Positions 21,354-34,800 of a DNA stretch of 64,000 nucleotides are shown piece after piece. Both the position numbers and the translations under genes were made by a program. The notes beneath the pieces are model-generated. The model was not told the DNA's origin. It worked only from the letters and a program-made list of their open reading frames with translations, and did no database searches. The first letter of the stretch is position 1; every line of letters starts with the position of its first letter. Origin of the DNA: Coprinus comatus (Eukaryota > Basidiomycota > Agaricomycetes > Agaricales > Agaricaceae); assembly GCA_034638255.1 (NCBI GenBank), contig JAWPGT010000001.1, forward strand, positions 620,001 to 684,000, given 5' to 3'.

Positions 21354-22780
21354 ATGGACACTCTCTTCCCAGCCGATTCACTCGAATTTTGTCCCAGCCC
21401 GGTTGCTTCGGATTTGTTTGTCTGTGGAACTTACAAACTAGACGATGATCAGTTATCTTCGGACAAGGAAAGGACTGGCCCTCAACATCGAAGAGGCCAA
21501 TGTTTACTTTTGGAAGTTCATGACAATGACGCAGAAGTGATAACATTGTAAGAAGGATCTGCGAATCTATCGATCTTTCCGGATGCTAATCCAATCGATA
21601 GTCAAAAGTTATGGGAGTTTGATCTTCCAGCTGTTCTGGACATGAAGTGGTAAACGATGTCATTCTCGAAAATCTAGGCCCAAGTAATTAATCAAAAGTC
21701 ATAGGTGCCATATGTCAGACACCACCTCCCCTTTGCTCGCTATTGCCGATTCCGAAGGGAACATTACTATCCATGAGCTAAATACTACAGAGGTATCCCA
21801 TGCATACTTCCTTCAAACTCTCTATTTATCACAAAAAATAGCGACGGTTGGAAAAATTACAACATCTACAATTAACCCCAGACACACTGTGCCTATCCCT
21901 TGACTGGTCGAATCGTCGAACACCGCAATCGTAGGTTATTACGCAAGAAACGTAAATCCTTACAAGCAGTGTAACCACATGTTATAGGAGTCCAGGCTCT
22001 CTCATTGTGTCTTTGTCCAATGGTACTCTCCGTTTGCTTCGGCCCACTGAGCCCGACGGTCTGTCCGTAGAAGCGACCTGGCATGCACATGATAATGAAC
22101 CATGGATAGCTGCTTGGAATTACTGGGACAGTAACATCATATATTCTGGTATGTGCTCGCACGTATATCGACAGAGTGTATGTTAAAATTTCAAAGGGGG
22201 AGATGATCTTAAACTCAAAACATGGGACATAAGACAGGGGTTTACTGCTCCTGTTTCTACTAATAAACGGTAATTTCATCGACTTCTACCCGTACAAACT
22301 TCGGTTTAACAACTGTCTCTCAGTTTTGATGCGGGCGTAACTGCCATCCAAAGCCACCCACATATCGAAAATCTCCTTGCAGTTGGAAGGTATATTACTT
22401 ATTGCTTTCATGTCTAGTTTTTATACACTTACATCTCATACTCATACGGCAGTTACAACGACACCGTGTATCTCTTTGACACTCGTAACACCCTCAGGCC
22501 TCTCACACAAGTCAATGTAGGTGGAGGTGCTTGGCGAGTCAAATGGCATCCTTCTGTTACACGGAAACATGACCTGTTGGTCGCATCTATGCACGATGGA
22601 TTCAAAGTTGTGCAATTTGATAATGAAAACCAAGAAGGTAACATTCTCAAACGGTTCGACTCGCATGAATCTCTTGCATACGGTGTCGACTGGTCATTCG
22701 CTCCTCCCAGGACTGACGGTAGTACTATCATTGGAAGTTGTTCTTTCTATGACCACAAACTCCATGTTTGGCATGCGTGA
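21354..22780 (+). CDS. DPH7: Diphthine methyltransferase Dph7 (WD40)
   Basis: WD-repeat esterase of the diphthamide pathway. It demethylates methylated diphthine on elongation factor 2 before Dph6 amidates it. The N-terminus MDTLFPADSLEFCPSP and LFVCGTYKLDDD is characteristic of the family. Further exons carry LWEFDLPAVLDMKWCHM and LLAIADSEGNITIHEL. WD segments follow, including SLSNGTLRLLRP, NEPWIAAWNYWDSNIIYSGG, DDLKLKTWDIRQG, DTVYLFDTRN and AYGVDWSF. The protein ends SFYDHKLHVWHA. About seven short introns were bridged in frame, including phase-2 joints near 21547 and 21652. Its stop lies 74 nt from the convergent stop of the next gene. Confidence 0.9.
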
Positions 22781-22854
22781 GCATAATATAAAAATATGAA
22801 ATAAAAAACACACTGGCTTGGCAGTGCCAAATTACAACACAGTGGATGTAATTT

Positions 22855-25051
22855 CTATGAAATAGTGCTGTTGGGGTATTTTACAAAATGATTATAGGCA
22901 GGATTAGGAGTTTGGGCACGACTTGTATCATTTCGTCCTTGATCCATAGAATTAGTCGTGTATGGTGTTCGTGGCATGCTGGGTGTGGCAGGGAAGCTAG
23001 GATCTCGTCGTTTCCGTTTCCAGAAACCAGCATTTGGTCCATTTGTGATAAAGGATAACGTCCACCTTGAAAGACCACGTAAAGATTCGGGACGATGAAC
23101 AGATGCTGTGAGCAGAGTTGAAAGCGAGAGAATGATGACAATCCTGTTACGACACAAAGTGAGAATTAGTCTGGAGTATGCATTACAAGCAACACGTACC
23201 GCTCAATGATCCTAGTACTTCGATTGTTGTAATTTAACCAGGAATTGGGCAAACAAGCCCTCAGGGCTTTGGGCATAACGTACAATGCCATTTCTCCTCT
23301 CCTCTTCCCGTTTTCGATCCAAATGCTGCTACCACAAACCAAAGATCCGGCAAGCATACAGCCAAAAGGACCATCCCAGTAATCATGGGAGATAAAAGGG
23401 AATATCTTTGCCAGGACAAGGGAACGCGAAAAACAAACTGCAAACCAGTAAGATGCGACAAAGGTAGAGAGGAAGGTGGCACTACGTAGTGCACCGAGAA
23501 GAGTCGATAAGAGGCGGTGTGGACGGAAAAGGGTTTGTGGTCGGGTCATCAGTACAGGTAGGAAATGTGCCTATTGTATGTCAATATGTCAACTCAGCTG
23601 TTATACAACTGTTAAGTTTGTTCGTGAAAACGCACGGGAATATAAATAGCAATTGCCTCCACAAAAGCTTTCAACCCTCGCAAAGTGGTGTTTGCTAGAC
23701 AGCTATGCGAAAGACCGAAAGATGTTCCAACATCGCCATGTACAATTTCACAAGGTAACCCTCCAACTCCAGGCCTGCTCGTCACACCCAAGGACTTCCA
23801 GATAGCATTCGCGGTCTTACCACCGTATGTTGGAAGTTGCGTTGGGTCCCCCCATGATGTTGGGTGCCCTAGCTCTGTCGCACAGCTTGCCAGAATGTCA
23901 ACATTGGCAGGTGAACAATTAGCATATCCCCATGCTCCTTTGCGTACATAATTGAGTACTTTCAAAATACGAGGATCGACATTTGCAAGGGTATTGATCC
24001 ATTTAACGTAGGACCGCGGAAGCCTATGCGGGAGGAGATCAATATATCATAAAACTCAGCCGGTTAATTGTTTTTGCGTACCGCTCGGGTTCATAGAAAA
24101 AGCACCACATGATTCTGTTTCTTTGATGAGCCAATGGTTTGATTATCATGTTCGACGCGCTCACCTTGCACTACACGCCCAGAACAATAATGCATCCAAT
24201 ATAGAGGACTGCTTTTCTCTGAGAACATTTGCTCTCCTTTTCTGTTCCTTCTCCAAAAGATGTTGAACCACGTTTGGCTCTGCTGCAGAATGATGGCCAA
24301 GTTGCTGTATCGTTTTGCTGTTTTCTTCTTGTGCGGTCTTCTTATAGATTAATGACTGCGTAATGGAGTCCAAGGTCCGTACAACCAGCAACAATGTTAA
24401 ATCCAAGGTCGGTGAAAGTGTTTCTGCCGCGGCTATTTTGTTGACTTGGATGGGGGCTTTAATTTTCGCCCTACCTAATCTCGATGATCTTTCCCGGCCA
24501 GCCTGCAATAGCAAAATGCCTATAGAAGAAGCAATTACGTTTGCAATGAATGTTTCGTGTTCCGGGCTCAAATTCAACTTTGCTTTCAAAGCCTTCAGCG
24601 CGTCCCTAACCGAGCGCAAGGTGGGCTCGTATATCTGGTACGCAGACCCGGGTGACGGGTTACTGGTTAGTTGTTTGGTTTCGCTAGAGGACGCAGGGTT
24701 GATGTTGGGATGGTGCTGATATGATAGGTCCTGGGAATGAGATGGGGGATAGGGAGATGGAGTATGTAAGTTGTTCCACAGGTGACGAAGGGCTGCGCCT
24801 CCTCCTACGGAAAGAGTAATGGCAAATGCAAAACCGTCATGGCCGAGTTCGCGTCTGAGGACATGTTTGAGGGTGGAAGGGTTTGTGCGAGAAGACTTTG
24901 ATCCTGCAACGGCAGCTGTGAGGAAGGGGAGGAGAGAGGGGCCGAGGGAGAGGGCGAGGGCAAGGGCATATGTGCGGAGAGCAACCTGAGAGGGATGGCT
25001 GGGGTCGTCTGAGAGGGACGGCAAGCAGTCGAGCCACGAAGGAGAGGCCAT
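22855..25051 (-). CDS. TMEM135-like multipass membrane protein
   Basis: Probable peroxisomal or mitochondrial membrane protein of the TMEM135/Tim17-like group. Its molecular role is not established. The start is MASPSWLDCLPSLSDD at 25051; an upstream in-frame ATG at 25093 is possible, but the shorter start matches the family better. The first exon has a hydrophobic TYALALALSLGPSLLPFLTA and the Gly-rich SVGGGAALRHLW. Later exons give WACSARIMWCFFYEPERLPR, GLPCEIVHGDVG and the Cys-rich region CSPANVDILASCATELGHP. The C-terminal membrane region follows: LLGALRSATFLSTFVASYW and FISHDYWDGPFGCMLAGSL. The start is only 67 nt from the stop of the upstream gene on the same strand. The name is by recalled similarity. 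Confidence 0.65.
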
Positions 25052-25118
25052 GGCCAGACGTCCACTCTCTCCTCCAAGTCTGCCAGCCCACATTGATTCG
25101 CGAGCTTCATCATGTGAT

Positions 25119-26450
25119 TCAACTAATTAATCTACCGGTACTCATCTCCCTCCTGTAGCTCCAGAACCCAACGTCCACTCCAATTATCTCTCGCTCCAAC
25201 CCTATCGCACCAACAATCTTAAGAAATTCCACTCGAGAATCAGGGTATACAAACAGTGACAACAGCTCACCGCCCTACAGAACACATCAGTCTACATTAG
25301 TATAAACAGCATCCAGATATCTTACATGTTGTCGCAGAACAGCAGCGACGTACTCGCGTTGAGGCAGTGCCGTTATTTCACGAGTCGGAGTATCTACTTT
25401 CAAAAGCTGCGAATGCAGCGGTCCCTCATCTTCCGTCCATTGTTTCTGCCTCTCCTTTCCCTTTCCTTTGTCAATGAACTCATGCTCATGCTCAGGATGA
25501 TAGTATCCAAGCCATGTCCGCCATACTTCCAGTTTCGTACGATCCCGGCTACAACGCAGCATCACCGCACGACAGCGTTTCCAATCTTCATCAACATCGC
25601 CACCCTGCCATACATCGATAGACGTGTGAAGCACGTCCGACACATTGCTTAAAGTAGATATCAAACTAGTCGAACTAGCCGAATGGCTAGGGCCTGCATG
25701 ATCTCCTAAAGACCTTTTTCCCGGTCGCATCATTAAGCGCACCCAACGACGGCGACGAACCCAGCCCCCAGCACTGAAGAACCCTATTTGTGCACGCCAA
25801 TTATGGCGTCTAAATGACCAGTTGTACTCAAATCCATCGTACTGAACGATACCAGAATCATTACGCATGTCGATCATCCATTCCCGCGAAACCCAACGCC
25901 AATTGCCATCCGGTAGTGGGTATGTAGATAATGCAATTGGTGGTTGTTTCGAACGCTCGGATGGCGCATTTGGTAAAGTAAATGCGGAAGGGTCTGTGGG
26001 TAAAAGAGACAATGCCGAGTAGTATGGAATTGAGAATATGGTCATTCTTCAAGGGCAATTGTCATTGGATGTCGCAAATAAGTAGATATTTGTTATTTAC
26101 CCTCGTTGGTTCTCATATACTATTGCCCATTGATATATGTCCGTCGTCTCGTCATCTTGAAGCTTTCTGTCATCCAGAGCTATAGGAGTGTACTGTTGTG
26201 GCGGTTGCGAGACGGTGATATCAATACTGGAGTGTGTCGCGGTGTCGTCTTTAGTTATTTTCTCCACAGACGATTTTGAGGGTCTAAGGGATAACCTGGA
26301 GAAAATGCCACGCCTCTTGAGAGAGATAAGTCGTTGGCGAGCGGAGTCTGCAGTACATGGATCATCCTGAACCAATGCCGACGGCGGCGGGATATCTGGA
26401 ATGACCTGATTGAGAGAGACGGTTGCCTCGGTGAGCACTGGAGAGAGCAT
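25119..26450 (-). CDS. Peroxin/dysferlin-domain protein (Mug65/Spo73/TECPR1-like)
   Basis: The N-terminal 110 residues are low-complexity (ATG at 26450). They are followed by YQWAIVYENQRG, then FSIPYYSALSLLPTDPSAF and the Trp/Arg-rich DysF blocks GNWRWVSREWMIDMR and WRAQIGFFSAGGWVRRRRWV. These Trp-Arg patterns define the peroxin/dysferlin domain. A last exon after an intron at about 25277-25330 reads GGELLSLFVYPDSRVEFLKI and ends TGRLIS. Relatives with one DysF module include yeast Spo73 and fission-yeast Mug65 (spore membrane growth) and Pex24-type proteins. It has an 80-bp divergent promoter with the HscB gene. Which subfamily it belongs to is inference. Confidence 0.75.
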
Positions 26451-26530
26451 GGTGAGGCGCTACGGACAAGTTGTATTTAAGCTCCACGTGCTGGTGGATA
26501 TTACGTCATTAATCATATATCTTGACCATC

Positions 26531-27361
26531 ATGTCCTTATTCCTCCGGCATGTCCAGCGCGTTACAGTTTCCGGTCTCCTGAGACCACGCGTTCTAGCCA
26601 TTAGACAGAGATACATAAGCATTTCACGACCTTTGTGTACTTCCCCACCCCGTTTCCAGTCAGCCCTTCCAAAAACATGCCCATCGTGTTCAGCCCCCAT
26701 GTCTTCACCCGTTCCTGCATGTACCAATTGCTGGAACATCTTCAGCATACCCCCCGGCATCACACACCACGATTTATTTGGTCTTCCATATGAACCAAAT
26801 CCTTTTTCAGTTGACCTTGCTGCTCTGAAACAACGCTTCAGACAGGCTCAGGCTGTATGTCACCCAGATGCATGGGCGTCCAGAGATCCGGTACGTATTT
26901 CTAGTTTGAGTAATTGCCGCAACTGACTTGTTACAGAATAAACAAGATGTGGCGCAGGCGTTGTCTTCCCGTGTTAATAATGCATATCAGACTCTTTTAC
27001 GGCCACTTGCGCGGGCAGAATATATACTGAGTCGAAATAAGCTTCCAGTCTCTGAAGAAGATAAGGTCAATGACATGGAGTTTATGATGGAAATTATGGA
27101 GGCCAGGGAACTGATTGAAGAGTCAGAGGACGTTAGCGAGGTGGCGGTCTTGATAGAGGAAAACGACAGTGAGTATTGTACTGTTTTCGCTGTTCGCTGT
27201 TGTGTGGCTCAAGGTGATTAGACAAAATCAGTGATACGGTTGAGCACCTGGAAGAATTGATAGGACAAAAAAACTGGGTGTCTGCCAAGGCAGCCGCAAT
27301 CCGACTGCGGTATCTGGAAGGGATTGCACGTGCGGGAAAACAGTGGATGGACAAACATTGA
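26531..27361 (+). CDS. Mitochondrial Fe-S co-chaperone HscB/Jac1
   Basis: J-domain protein that delivers the Isu scaffold to mitochondrial Hsp70 for Fe-S cluster transfer. The N-terminus MSLFLRHVQRVTVSGLLRPR is Arg-rich and lacks acidic residues, as mitochondrial presequences do. A Cys4 motif (CPSC and CTNC) follows, then the J-domain start HHDLFGLPYEPNPFSVDLAA and the HPD tripeptide in AVCHPDAW. Exon 2 carries the conserved SRVNNAYQTLLRPLARAEYI. The C-terminal helical bundle ends GKQWMDKH. Exons 26531-26890, 26937-27168 and 27222-27361 total 732 nt (243 residues). The Cys4 motif is present in metazoan HSCB but missing in yeast Jac1. Confidence 0.92.
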
Positions 27362-27475
27362 ATATTAAATGTCGGGATTAAGTAATTACTTAGCCCTGTA
27401 TCGGCAACAACCGAAATCCAAAATTGTGAACAAGTTGTTCTCTCCTGCCTTGTGACAGTCAGTCCGTCGTGCTTG

Positions 27476-30400
27476 ATGAGCAGCCTCCTCTGCAGACTCC
27501 TTTCGCGCGCATCCATGCAAGGCAACTCGACACGTCTACCCTCCCTCTTTGACACCGGGGCTGCTCTTACTGGCGCGAAACGCACATACTCCCAACAGGC
27601 TTCCGTCCCACAAGACTCCTCCACAAAGGCTCCCCGCTACGACGTATCTCAACGTTCTCCACGGAGAAACATAGACCCCCAGCCATCTGTACATACTAAT
27701 AATACGCCATCTTCTTCGCGTGGTCAGCCCTCAAGGAAAAGAGGAGGTTATGGCATTGCAAATAGAAACCAACCTACTTCCACCTCCGCCGTGCCATTCG
27801 GCAAAGGTGCAAAGAATCGACCCCACCGGCGGCAGCGTCTCGATGAACCGCTCCATACCGAAGAATTGGTTCAGCAAACTCACAAAAAATCTGCTCTTCC
27901 TCTTAGAGCCTTGCACGAAAGTACACCGAAGTCATCCCTAGGAAATTTTTCCATGATTGCAACTGGTGCAACACCAACATACAACTTCTCAGAGGGATAT
28001 GTTCTCACAAATTCTGCGCCACGAAATGTGTGGAGGTACGTATACTCAAACACTATGTGAGTATGTATTAACTGTTCTCAAGGGCAACTGTAACAGTATC
28101 ACTCGAACCCCCCATTATTGGAATTGGTGATCATGTAGAGAAAAAACAAGCTGAACGGATAGCAGCTTTATCTGCTGTGTATCAGATACATAACATGGGT
28201 GTTGTAAGTCATCCATCTCGGTGTCTGCGGCAAACACTTACCTTGCAACTAGTTGGATAATCCTAAACAATTTCAACCCTCCAAAGAACCATTAGATGCT
28301 CAACTTTCAGATGGTAGCTCCGTGAACTACGAACGTGCTCGGAGTTTTATGGATTATTACTGTCGACGTTATGGCTTTGGGAAACCAGATATTGAGCTCG
28401 TGGAGCAGAAACAAGGCAAATCAGGTACACTATGGGAAGCGGTGTTGACTGTTGGTGACCGACGGATAGGTTTGGGCTCTGGCACTAATAAAAAGGCGGC
28501 ACAAGTATCGTGTTACCTTGATGTCGTTCAATATCTCGAAAGTTGTGATCAACAACTATGGAAGGATTTCGTACATGCCGCAAAAACTGGAGCGGATCTT
28601 GGTATGGCACCGATTGTCCAGTGCCGTATTAGTGATACCTTGGCAGAAGACATTCGAGACCTTTGTTACGACACGAAAAGGACTGACTTATATCGCAATC
28701 GACCAGCGAATACAACATCTAATGCTGTCAGTGCTGCAAAACCAGCCTTTCAGCGACCTTATTCTCAACCAACCGCAACCACCCTTTCTGAAAAGTCCAA
28801 GAGGTTACTTGAACAACAGGAACAATATCTCGTCAGTCCCGCCCTCAAAGGAATGCGAGATGTCAGAGAGGCATTACCTGTCTTCACCTGCGCTCAGGAA
28901 GTGTTGTCACATATCGAAAATAATGAAGTTACAATTTGTATGGCCGCGACAGGCTCTGGCAAGACGACCCAGATTCCTCAAATGATTCTAGACGAGTATA
29001 TAAAGCGAGGGGAGGGAGCAGCGTGCAATATCATTTGTACACAACCTCGTCGATTAGCAGCAATTAGTGTTGCTGACCGAGTGGCAAAGGAGCGCGGTCA
29101 AAAGCTAGGACAATCTGTAGGCTACCAAGTCCGATTCGAAGCCCAGCACCCAGAACCTCATGGTTCCATCACATTTTGCACGATTGGTATTTTCTTGAAA
29201 AGAATGCAGAGTGCGCTAGAGGGCCGCGATAGCAGCTTGGACAACATTACACATGTAGTGGTCGATGAGGTCCACGAACGAGATGTTGACACTGATTTAT
29301 TGCTCGTCGTTCTGAAGCGCCTATTGACAGATAGGAAAGCAAGGGGCAAGCCTCTTAAGGTCGTACTCATGAGCGCGACCATTAACCCCACACTCTTCCA
29401 AAACTATTTCCTCGACGAAAAAAAGCAGCCCGCCAAAGTTATCGAGGTACCGGGACGATCATTCCCCGTACAGAAGCATTTCATGGACGATTTCTTGCCA
29501 CTCCTCAGAAACAACTATAACTGGATTTTCAGAGATGAGTCTGTGTGTAACTATGTTTTCAAAGAGCTTGGCCCAGCTGCGGCTGCATTAGTAGATGTCA
29601 AGCCTCCTGTTCGCGCATTGAAAGACGAAGATCTGGATTTACCATATCCCTTGGTTGCAGCCACTATATCGCACGTCCTAGAGTCATCAACAAACGGACA
29701 TGTTCTTGTATTCTGTCCTGGCTGGGATGAAATCAAAGCCGTCGAGAAACAATTGTTGTACCCTGCTGGACGCCTTCCATTTGATTTCTCTGATAACTCC
29801 AAATTTTCAATTCATCTACTTCATTCCACCATTCCACTTGCCGAGCAGCAAATCATCTTCTCACCTCCACCGCCAGGCGTTAGACGTATTATCCTCACCA
29901 CCAATATCGCTGAAACCTCCGTCACAATTCCCGATGTCGTCTACGTCGTTGACACGGCCAGAGTTAAAGAATTACGATTTGACCCAGAGCGTCATATGTC
30001 TTCATTAGTATCCGCATGGGTTGGTTCCTCAAACCTCAATCAAAGAGCTGGACGAGCTGGACGTCACAGGCCAGGAGAATACTTCGGTATTCTTGGGCAA
30101 ACTCGGTCTGCAGCCCTACATCCCTATCAAACAGTTGAAATGAAGCGCGCCGATCTCAGTAATGTTGTAATGCATGTCAAGGCTCTCGATTTCCCTGGAA
30201 TGACTGTTGAAAAGGTACTCGCCGCTACCATAGAACCACCTGATCCAGAGCGTGTCGCTGCCGCGGTGAATACGCTCCATATGGTTGGAGCCATTGATAA
30301 GGAACAACATCTTACAGCACTAGGTCGTGTGCTGTTACAACTTCCAGTTGAAGCCCAGATGGGTCGTTTGGTGCTGTATGGAAGTTTCTTCCGTTGCTTG

Positions 30401-31577
30401 GATCAGGCACTAACCCTGGCTGCAATTATGACCAACCGCGACCCTTTCGTTTCGCCCATGCATCTGAAGGCTGAAGCTTCTGCAAAGAAGAATTCTTGGA
30501 GTCCTGATGAATTCCGGTCAGACATTCTAGCGTCTTTGAGGGCATACAATGCTTGGTGGGCGTTGCAGTCGACCGGTAAATACGTAGCTGCGAACAGGTT
30601 TTGCAGTGAGAACTTTTTAGCAAAACCGACACTACTGTTGGTCAACAAGATCAAAACACAACTTCTGCAGTCTCTCTATCATGCTGGTGTAATTGATGTT
30701 TCGGCTGGTGGAACAATTGAAGGATCAACTTCATTGAGCGTTCCTCCAGAGTTAAATGTCAACGGAGAGTCACTGCCATTATTGGCTGCGCTGATTGCCA
30801 TTGCCTCGCAACCTAAGTATGCCATGAGGGTAGGGAAGATGTACAGAACACCAAAAGAGAAGGTATGAAATGTATCTGTTCATCATAAGCAATCTGCTCA
30901 CTTCAATCTAGAACACCATGATCCATCCTTCAAGTGTGAACCATCGTCGACGAGATAGTATAGATGATGATCAACAAATTATCGAAAAGCAACTATACGC
31001 ATATAGTGAGATGCGTCGGAACATGACCGGTGGAACCTCCTCACAAACGTACCTTGTCAACACGACCAAGCTGGATCCGATGACATACATGCTTTTCGGT
31101 GCATACAACCTGGAAGTTGTTGATCGCGGCCTAGAGTGCGATAACTGGCTTCCTATCAAGGGTGAACATGGCTCTGGAGCATTGGATGATATCCAGCGAC
31201 TGAAAACAATCATGGAATCGTGTATGCTTCGTGTCTTTGAGGGTATCACAACGGGTCGACGTCTGCGTACTCAACAACGACTTCGGACTTTGCCATGTGA
31301 AGACGAATCAGGAGAGGATGACAATAAAGACTATTCGCTTTCGAGAAGTGAAATCAAGGATTTGGATCAACTGACACGAAGTGTTGTGAATATTCTCAAC
31401 CGATATAGCGATGAGAGGGTTGCCACCCAATCACGACATAACTCTCGACCTGGAACACCCATGGCTTCTCCAATGACTTCCCCAATGCTACACCCCATGC
31501 GTCTACCCAGTGGTTATTCGACTCCCCGGTCTTCTATCTCACGTTCCAACACTCCTAAACCCAGTCGATTGAGATAG
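27476..31577 (+). CDS. DEAH/RHA-family RNA helicase (DHX36/DHX9-like), possibly mitochondrial
   Basis: ATP-dependent 3'-5' RNA helicase. A basic N-terminal exon begins MSSLLCRLLSRASMQGNSTR and continues AKRTYSQQ, which looks like a mitochondrial presequence. Two dsRNA-binding-like regions follow (about 28097-28550, with VGDRRIGLGSGTNKKAAQVS). Helicase motifs then appear in order: I (AATGSGKTTQIPQ, about 28946), Ia (TQPRRLAAISVA), II (DEVHER, about 29266), III (MSATI), V (TNIAETSVTIPD) and VI (NQRAGRAGR). HA2/ratchet and OB-fold regions end near 31270. The last exon starts at about 30912 and has a Ser/Pro-rich tail. Localisation is inferred only from the N-terminus. The substrate is unknown. 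Confidence 0.88.
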
Positions 31578-31891
31578 ACACTATTTCCCCTATTTCCCTT
31601 ATCATTAGAAGTCTGTAACGTAAATTTCATCTATTTTAGTTTATCTTTATAATTGTAGCAGGGAGATACACTGTCATATTCCTCTCACCTTTCTTTCCTT
31701 GATAAAAATTCATCCCACTTCCACACATGCGAACATATCACAACAGTACATACAGGCAGGGTCACGAGGTGTGACCACTTAGTAGAAGTATAGTCATTAC
31801 TTAGTATATGTTAGGGACACGCACTTATACCATACCACACAACTACCCCACAAACTCCATTCTTGCGCAAAAAAAAACACACACAGCAATC
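31578..31891 (+). other. Intergenic: helicase 3' UTR and AP-2 alpha promoter
   Basis: AT-rich 314 nt between two tandem plus-strand genes. It contains an A-run near 31870, just before the AP-2 alpha ATG. No gene or defined element was seen. Confidence 0.4.
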
Positions 31892-34800
31892 ATGGCGACA
31901 AATATGAGAGGACTGCAACAGGTACAGGATTATGTATAATCTGGAATCAGGCCATTGATTCCTGGTCACACAGTTTATTGCAGATATTCGAGGAGCGAGA
32001 GTGCGTGAATTAGAGGAGAAACGGATAAATAAAGAGATGGCAAATATTCGCAAGAAATTCAAGGGTCTGTAATTGTATGAATACCCAATGGTTTTACTGA
32101 CGGTATCATGCTGTTTGTAGATGGTAATTTGGATGGCTATCAGAAGAAGAAGTACGACCAAGTACTCCGTCCAAACCTACTAGGTTACTGAACTATTATG
32201 TTTGAATCAGATACGTTGCCAAAATCATCTTCACGTACATCTTGGGGTACAAGGTCGATATTGGGCATATGGAAGCAGTGAATCTCATTTCGAGCGTAAA
32301 GTACAGTGAGAAGCAAATAGTATGTACACTCGTGCGTCGCCCGATTGTTTGAAAACTGAACTTTTGACAGGGTTATCTCGCCGTTACACTCCTCATGCAC
32401 GAAAATTCGGACTTCCTACGACTAGTGGTCAACTCCATACGTAAAGACTTGGACTCAAACAACGAAATTGACAATTGCCTTGCTCTGCATGCCATCGCGA
32501 ACGTAGGTGGAAGTGAAATGGCGGATGCTTTGGTAGAAGACGTGCATCGTCTCCTTATCTCTCCGTGCGTAGTTCATTTACACGAGGCATCGTTGTGCTC
32601 AGCTCTCATATGGCTGAAGAACCTCACAGACCTTTGTGAAGAAGAAAGCAGCACTAACATTGCTACGTTTGTATCGTAAACATCCTGAAATTTTCCCTGC
32701 TGCTGAATGGGCTCTACGGATCGTTTCTATTATGGATGATCCAGACTTGGTAGGTTGCCTGTTCTTTCAACCATGATTAATCTTTGACAATGTCCAGGGT
32801 GTTGTTCTATGCGTTACTACTCTTGTAATGGCAATAGCCCAAGATCATCTCGACCCATTTGCAGTTTGTTATACGAAAGCAGTGGATCGCCTGCATCGTG
32901 TGAGTGGAGTATACCATACTTTGCTGGCTTGTGACTGAACTTGGGGCGAAAGTTGGTAATTGAACACGAGTACAGCGCAACATATGCATATTATAAGGTA
33001 CCATCGCCTTGGCTTCAAGTTAAACTTCTACGACTCCTGCAATACTACCCACCGTCCGGTAAGTTGGGTATTTTTTCTCTCATTTTAATGATATTGATTT
33101 TGCATGAAGAGGACCCCACGATTCGATCGGTGCTCCATCAAGTCCTACAGACAATAATGAATAACTGCGCTGAACCTAGTCGCAATGTTCAACATAATAA
33201 TGCCCAACATGCCGTTCTATTCGAAGCCATTGGTTTGGCAATCCATCTGGACACAAATTCACCCCTTGTTGGCACCGCAGCTGTCCTGTTAGCGAGGTTT
33301 ATTTCATCCAAGGAAACCAATGTTCGGTATCTTGGGCTAGACACAATGGCCCACCTTGCGGCGCGAGCTGACTCCCTGGATTCCATCAAGCGCCATCAGA
33401 ATACCATCATCATGTCTTTGCGAGATAAAGATATCTCTGTACGTAGACGTGCACTGGACCTACTTTACAGTATGTGCGAAACAGATAATTCCGAGCTCAT
33501 CGTGGGTGAGCTACTTCGATATCTCAAGGTAGCGGACTATGCGCTACGGGAAGAAATGGTCCTCAAAATCGCCATTTTGACCGAGAAATATGCCAACTCC
33601 TACAAATGGTATGTAGACACCATTCTGCAGCTCATTAGCGCCGCTGGAGATCATGTTGGAGATGAAGTCTGGTACCGTGTCATTCAAATCGTAACAAATA
33701 CGGAAGATTTACAAGAATACGCAGCCAAGGTTGTTTTCGAACATCTGAAAGCACCCTCTACCCACGAAAGCCTGGTGAAAGTCGGAGGTATGTATTTCTT
33801 CTTTTGGAGCTTCCACAAGTACTAATATACCGCTTCTAGGTTATATTCTTGGAGAATATGGGCACCTCATCGCCAACGAACCTGGTTACAGCCCATTGGA
33901 CCAATTCCAACTTCTTCATTCGAAGTCGCAATTCTGTGTTGCTGCCACTCGCTCTCTCCTTTTATCAACATACCTCAAATGGGTTAATGTCTTTCCCGAA
34001 ATCAAGCCTCAGCTAGTCAACATTTTTGAGCGCTACAGACACGTACTTGACGCTGAGCTCCAACAAAGAGCTTGTGAATTCTATGCCCTGGCTTCCAGGC
34101 CAAACGATGATGAGCTCTTACAACATGTCTGTGAGGAAATGCCACCGTTCCCCCCACGTGTGAGCGCTCTTCTTGGACGACTGAACAAGAAGCATGGGGA
34201 TACCGAGGATAAACGAGTTTGGGTTCATGGTGGAAAGGAAGCAAATGTCGAAAGAGAACTAGTGAGGCGTAAGACGCTCCTAGATGGCAATAAATCCATG
34301 AATACCACCGACGACTTAGCAGATGATACTTTTGGATCACTAGTCGGACTTGATTTGACCTCCCCAAGTGGGAAGAACAATAGCGCACCAAACCCAGAGT
34401 TTGCGCCACGACTCAATATGGCCCCGAATATTGACCGTTGGTTCGATAAATTGAGCATCAGCACAGAGGGTGTTCTCTATGAAGATGTCCAAATTCAAGT
34501 TGGTATCAAATCCCGGTACCAGGGACATATCGGACAAATGGCGATTTATATTGGCAATAAGATATCCGCCCCATTAACATCTTTAACTACAACAATACAT
34601 GTGAGCAAACCGGAAGCTCTATCTCTGTCTTTTGCAAAAATTCCTCCCAGTACCATTGCCCCTCTCAGCCAAACACAACAACTGCTTCATATCGAGTGCA
34701 AGAAAATTTTCGTTGATCCCCCTATCCTGACGGTCTCCTTTTTGGCTGGATCACACCAGACTGTTTCTATTCGCCTCCCTGTCCTCCTCACCAAGTTTGT

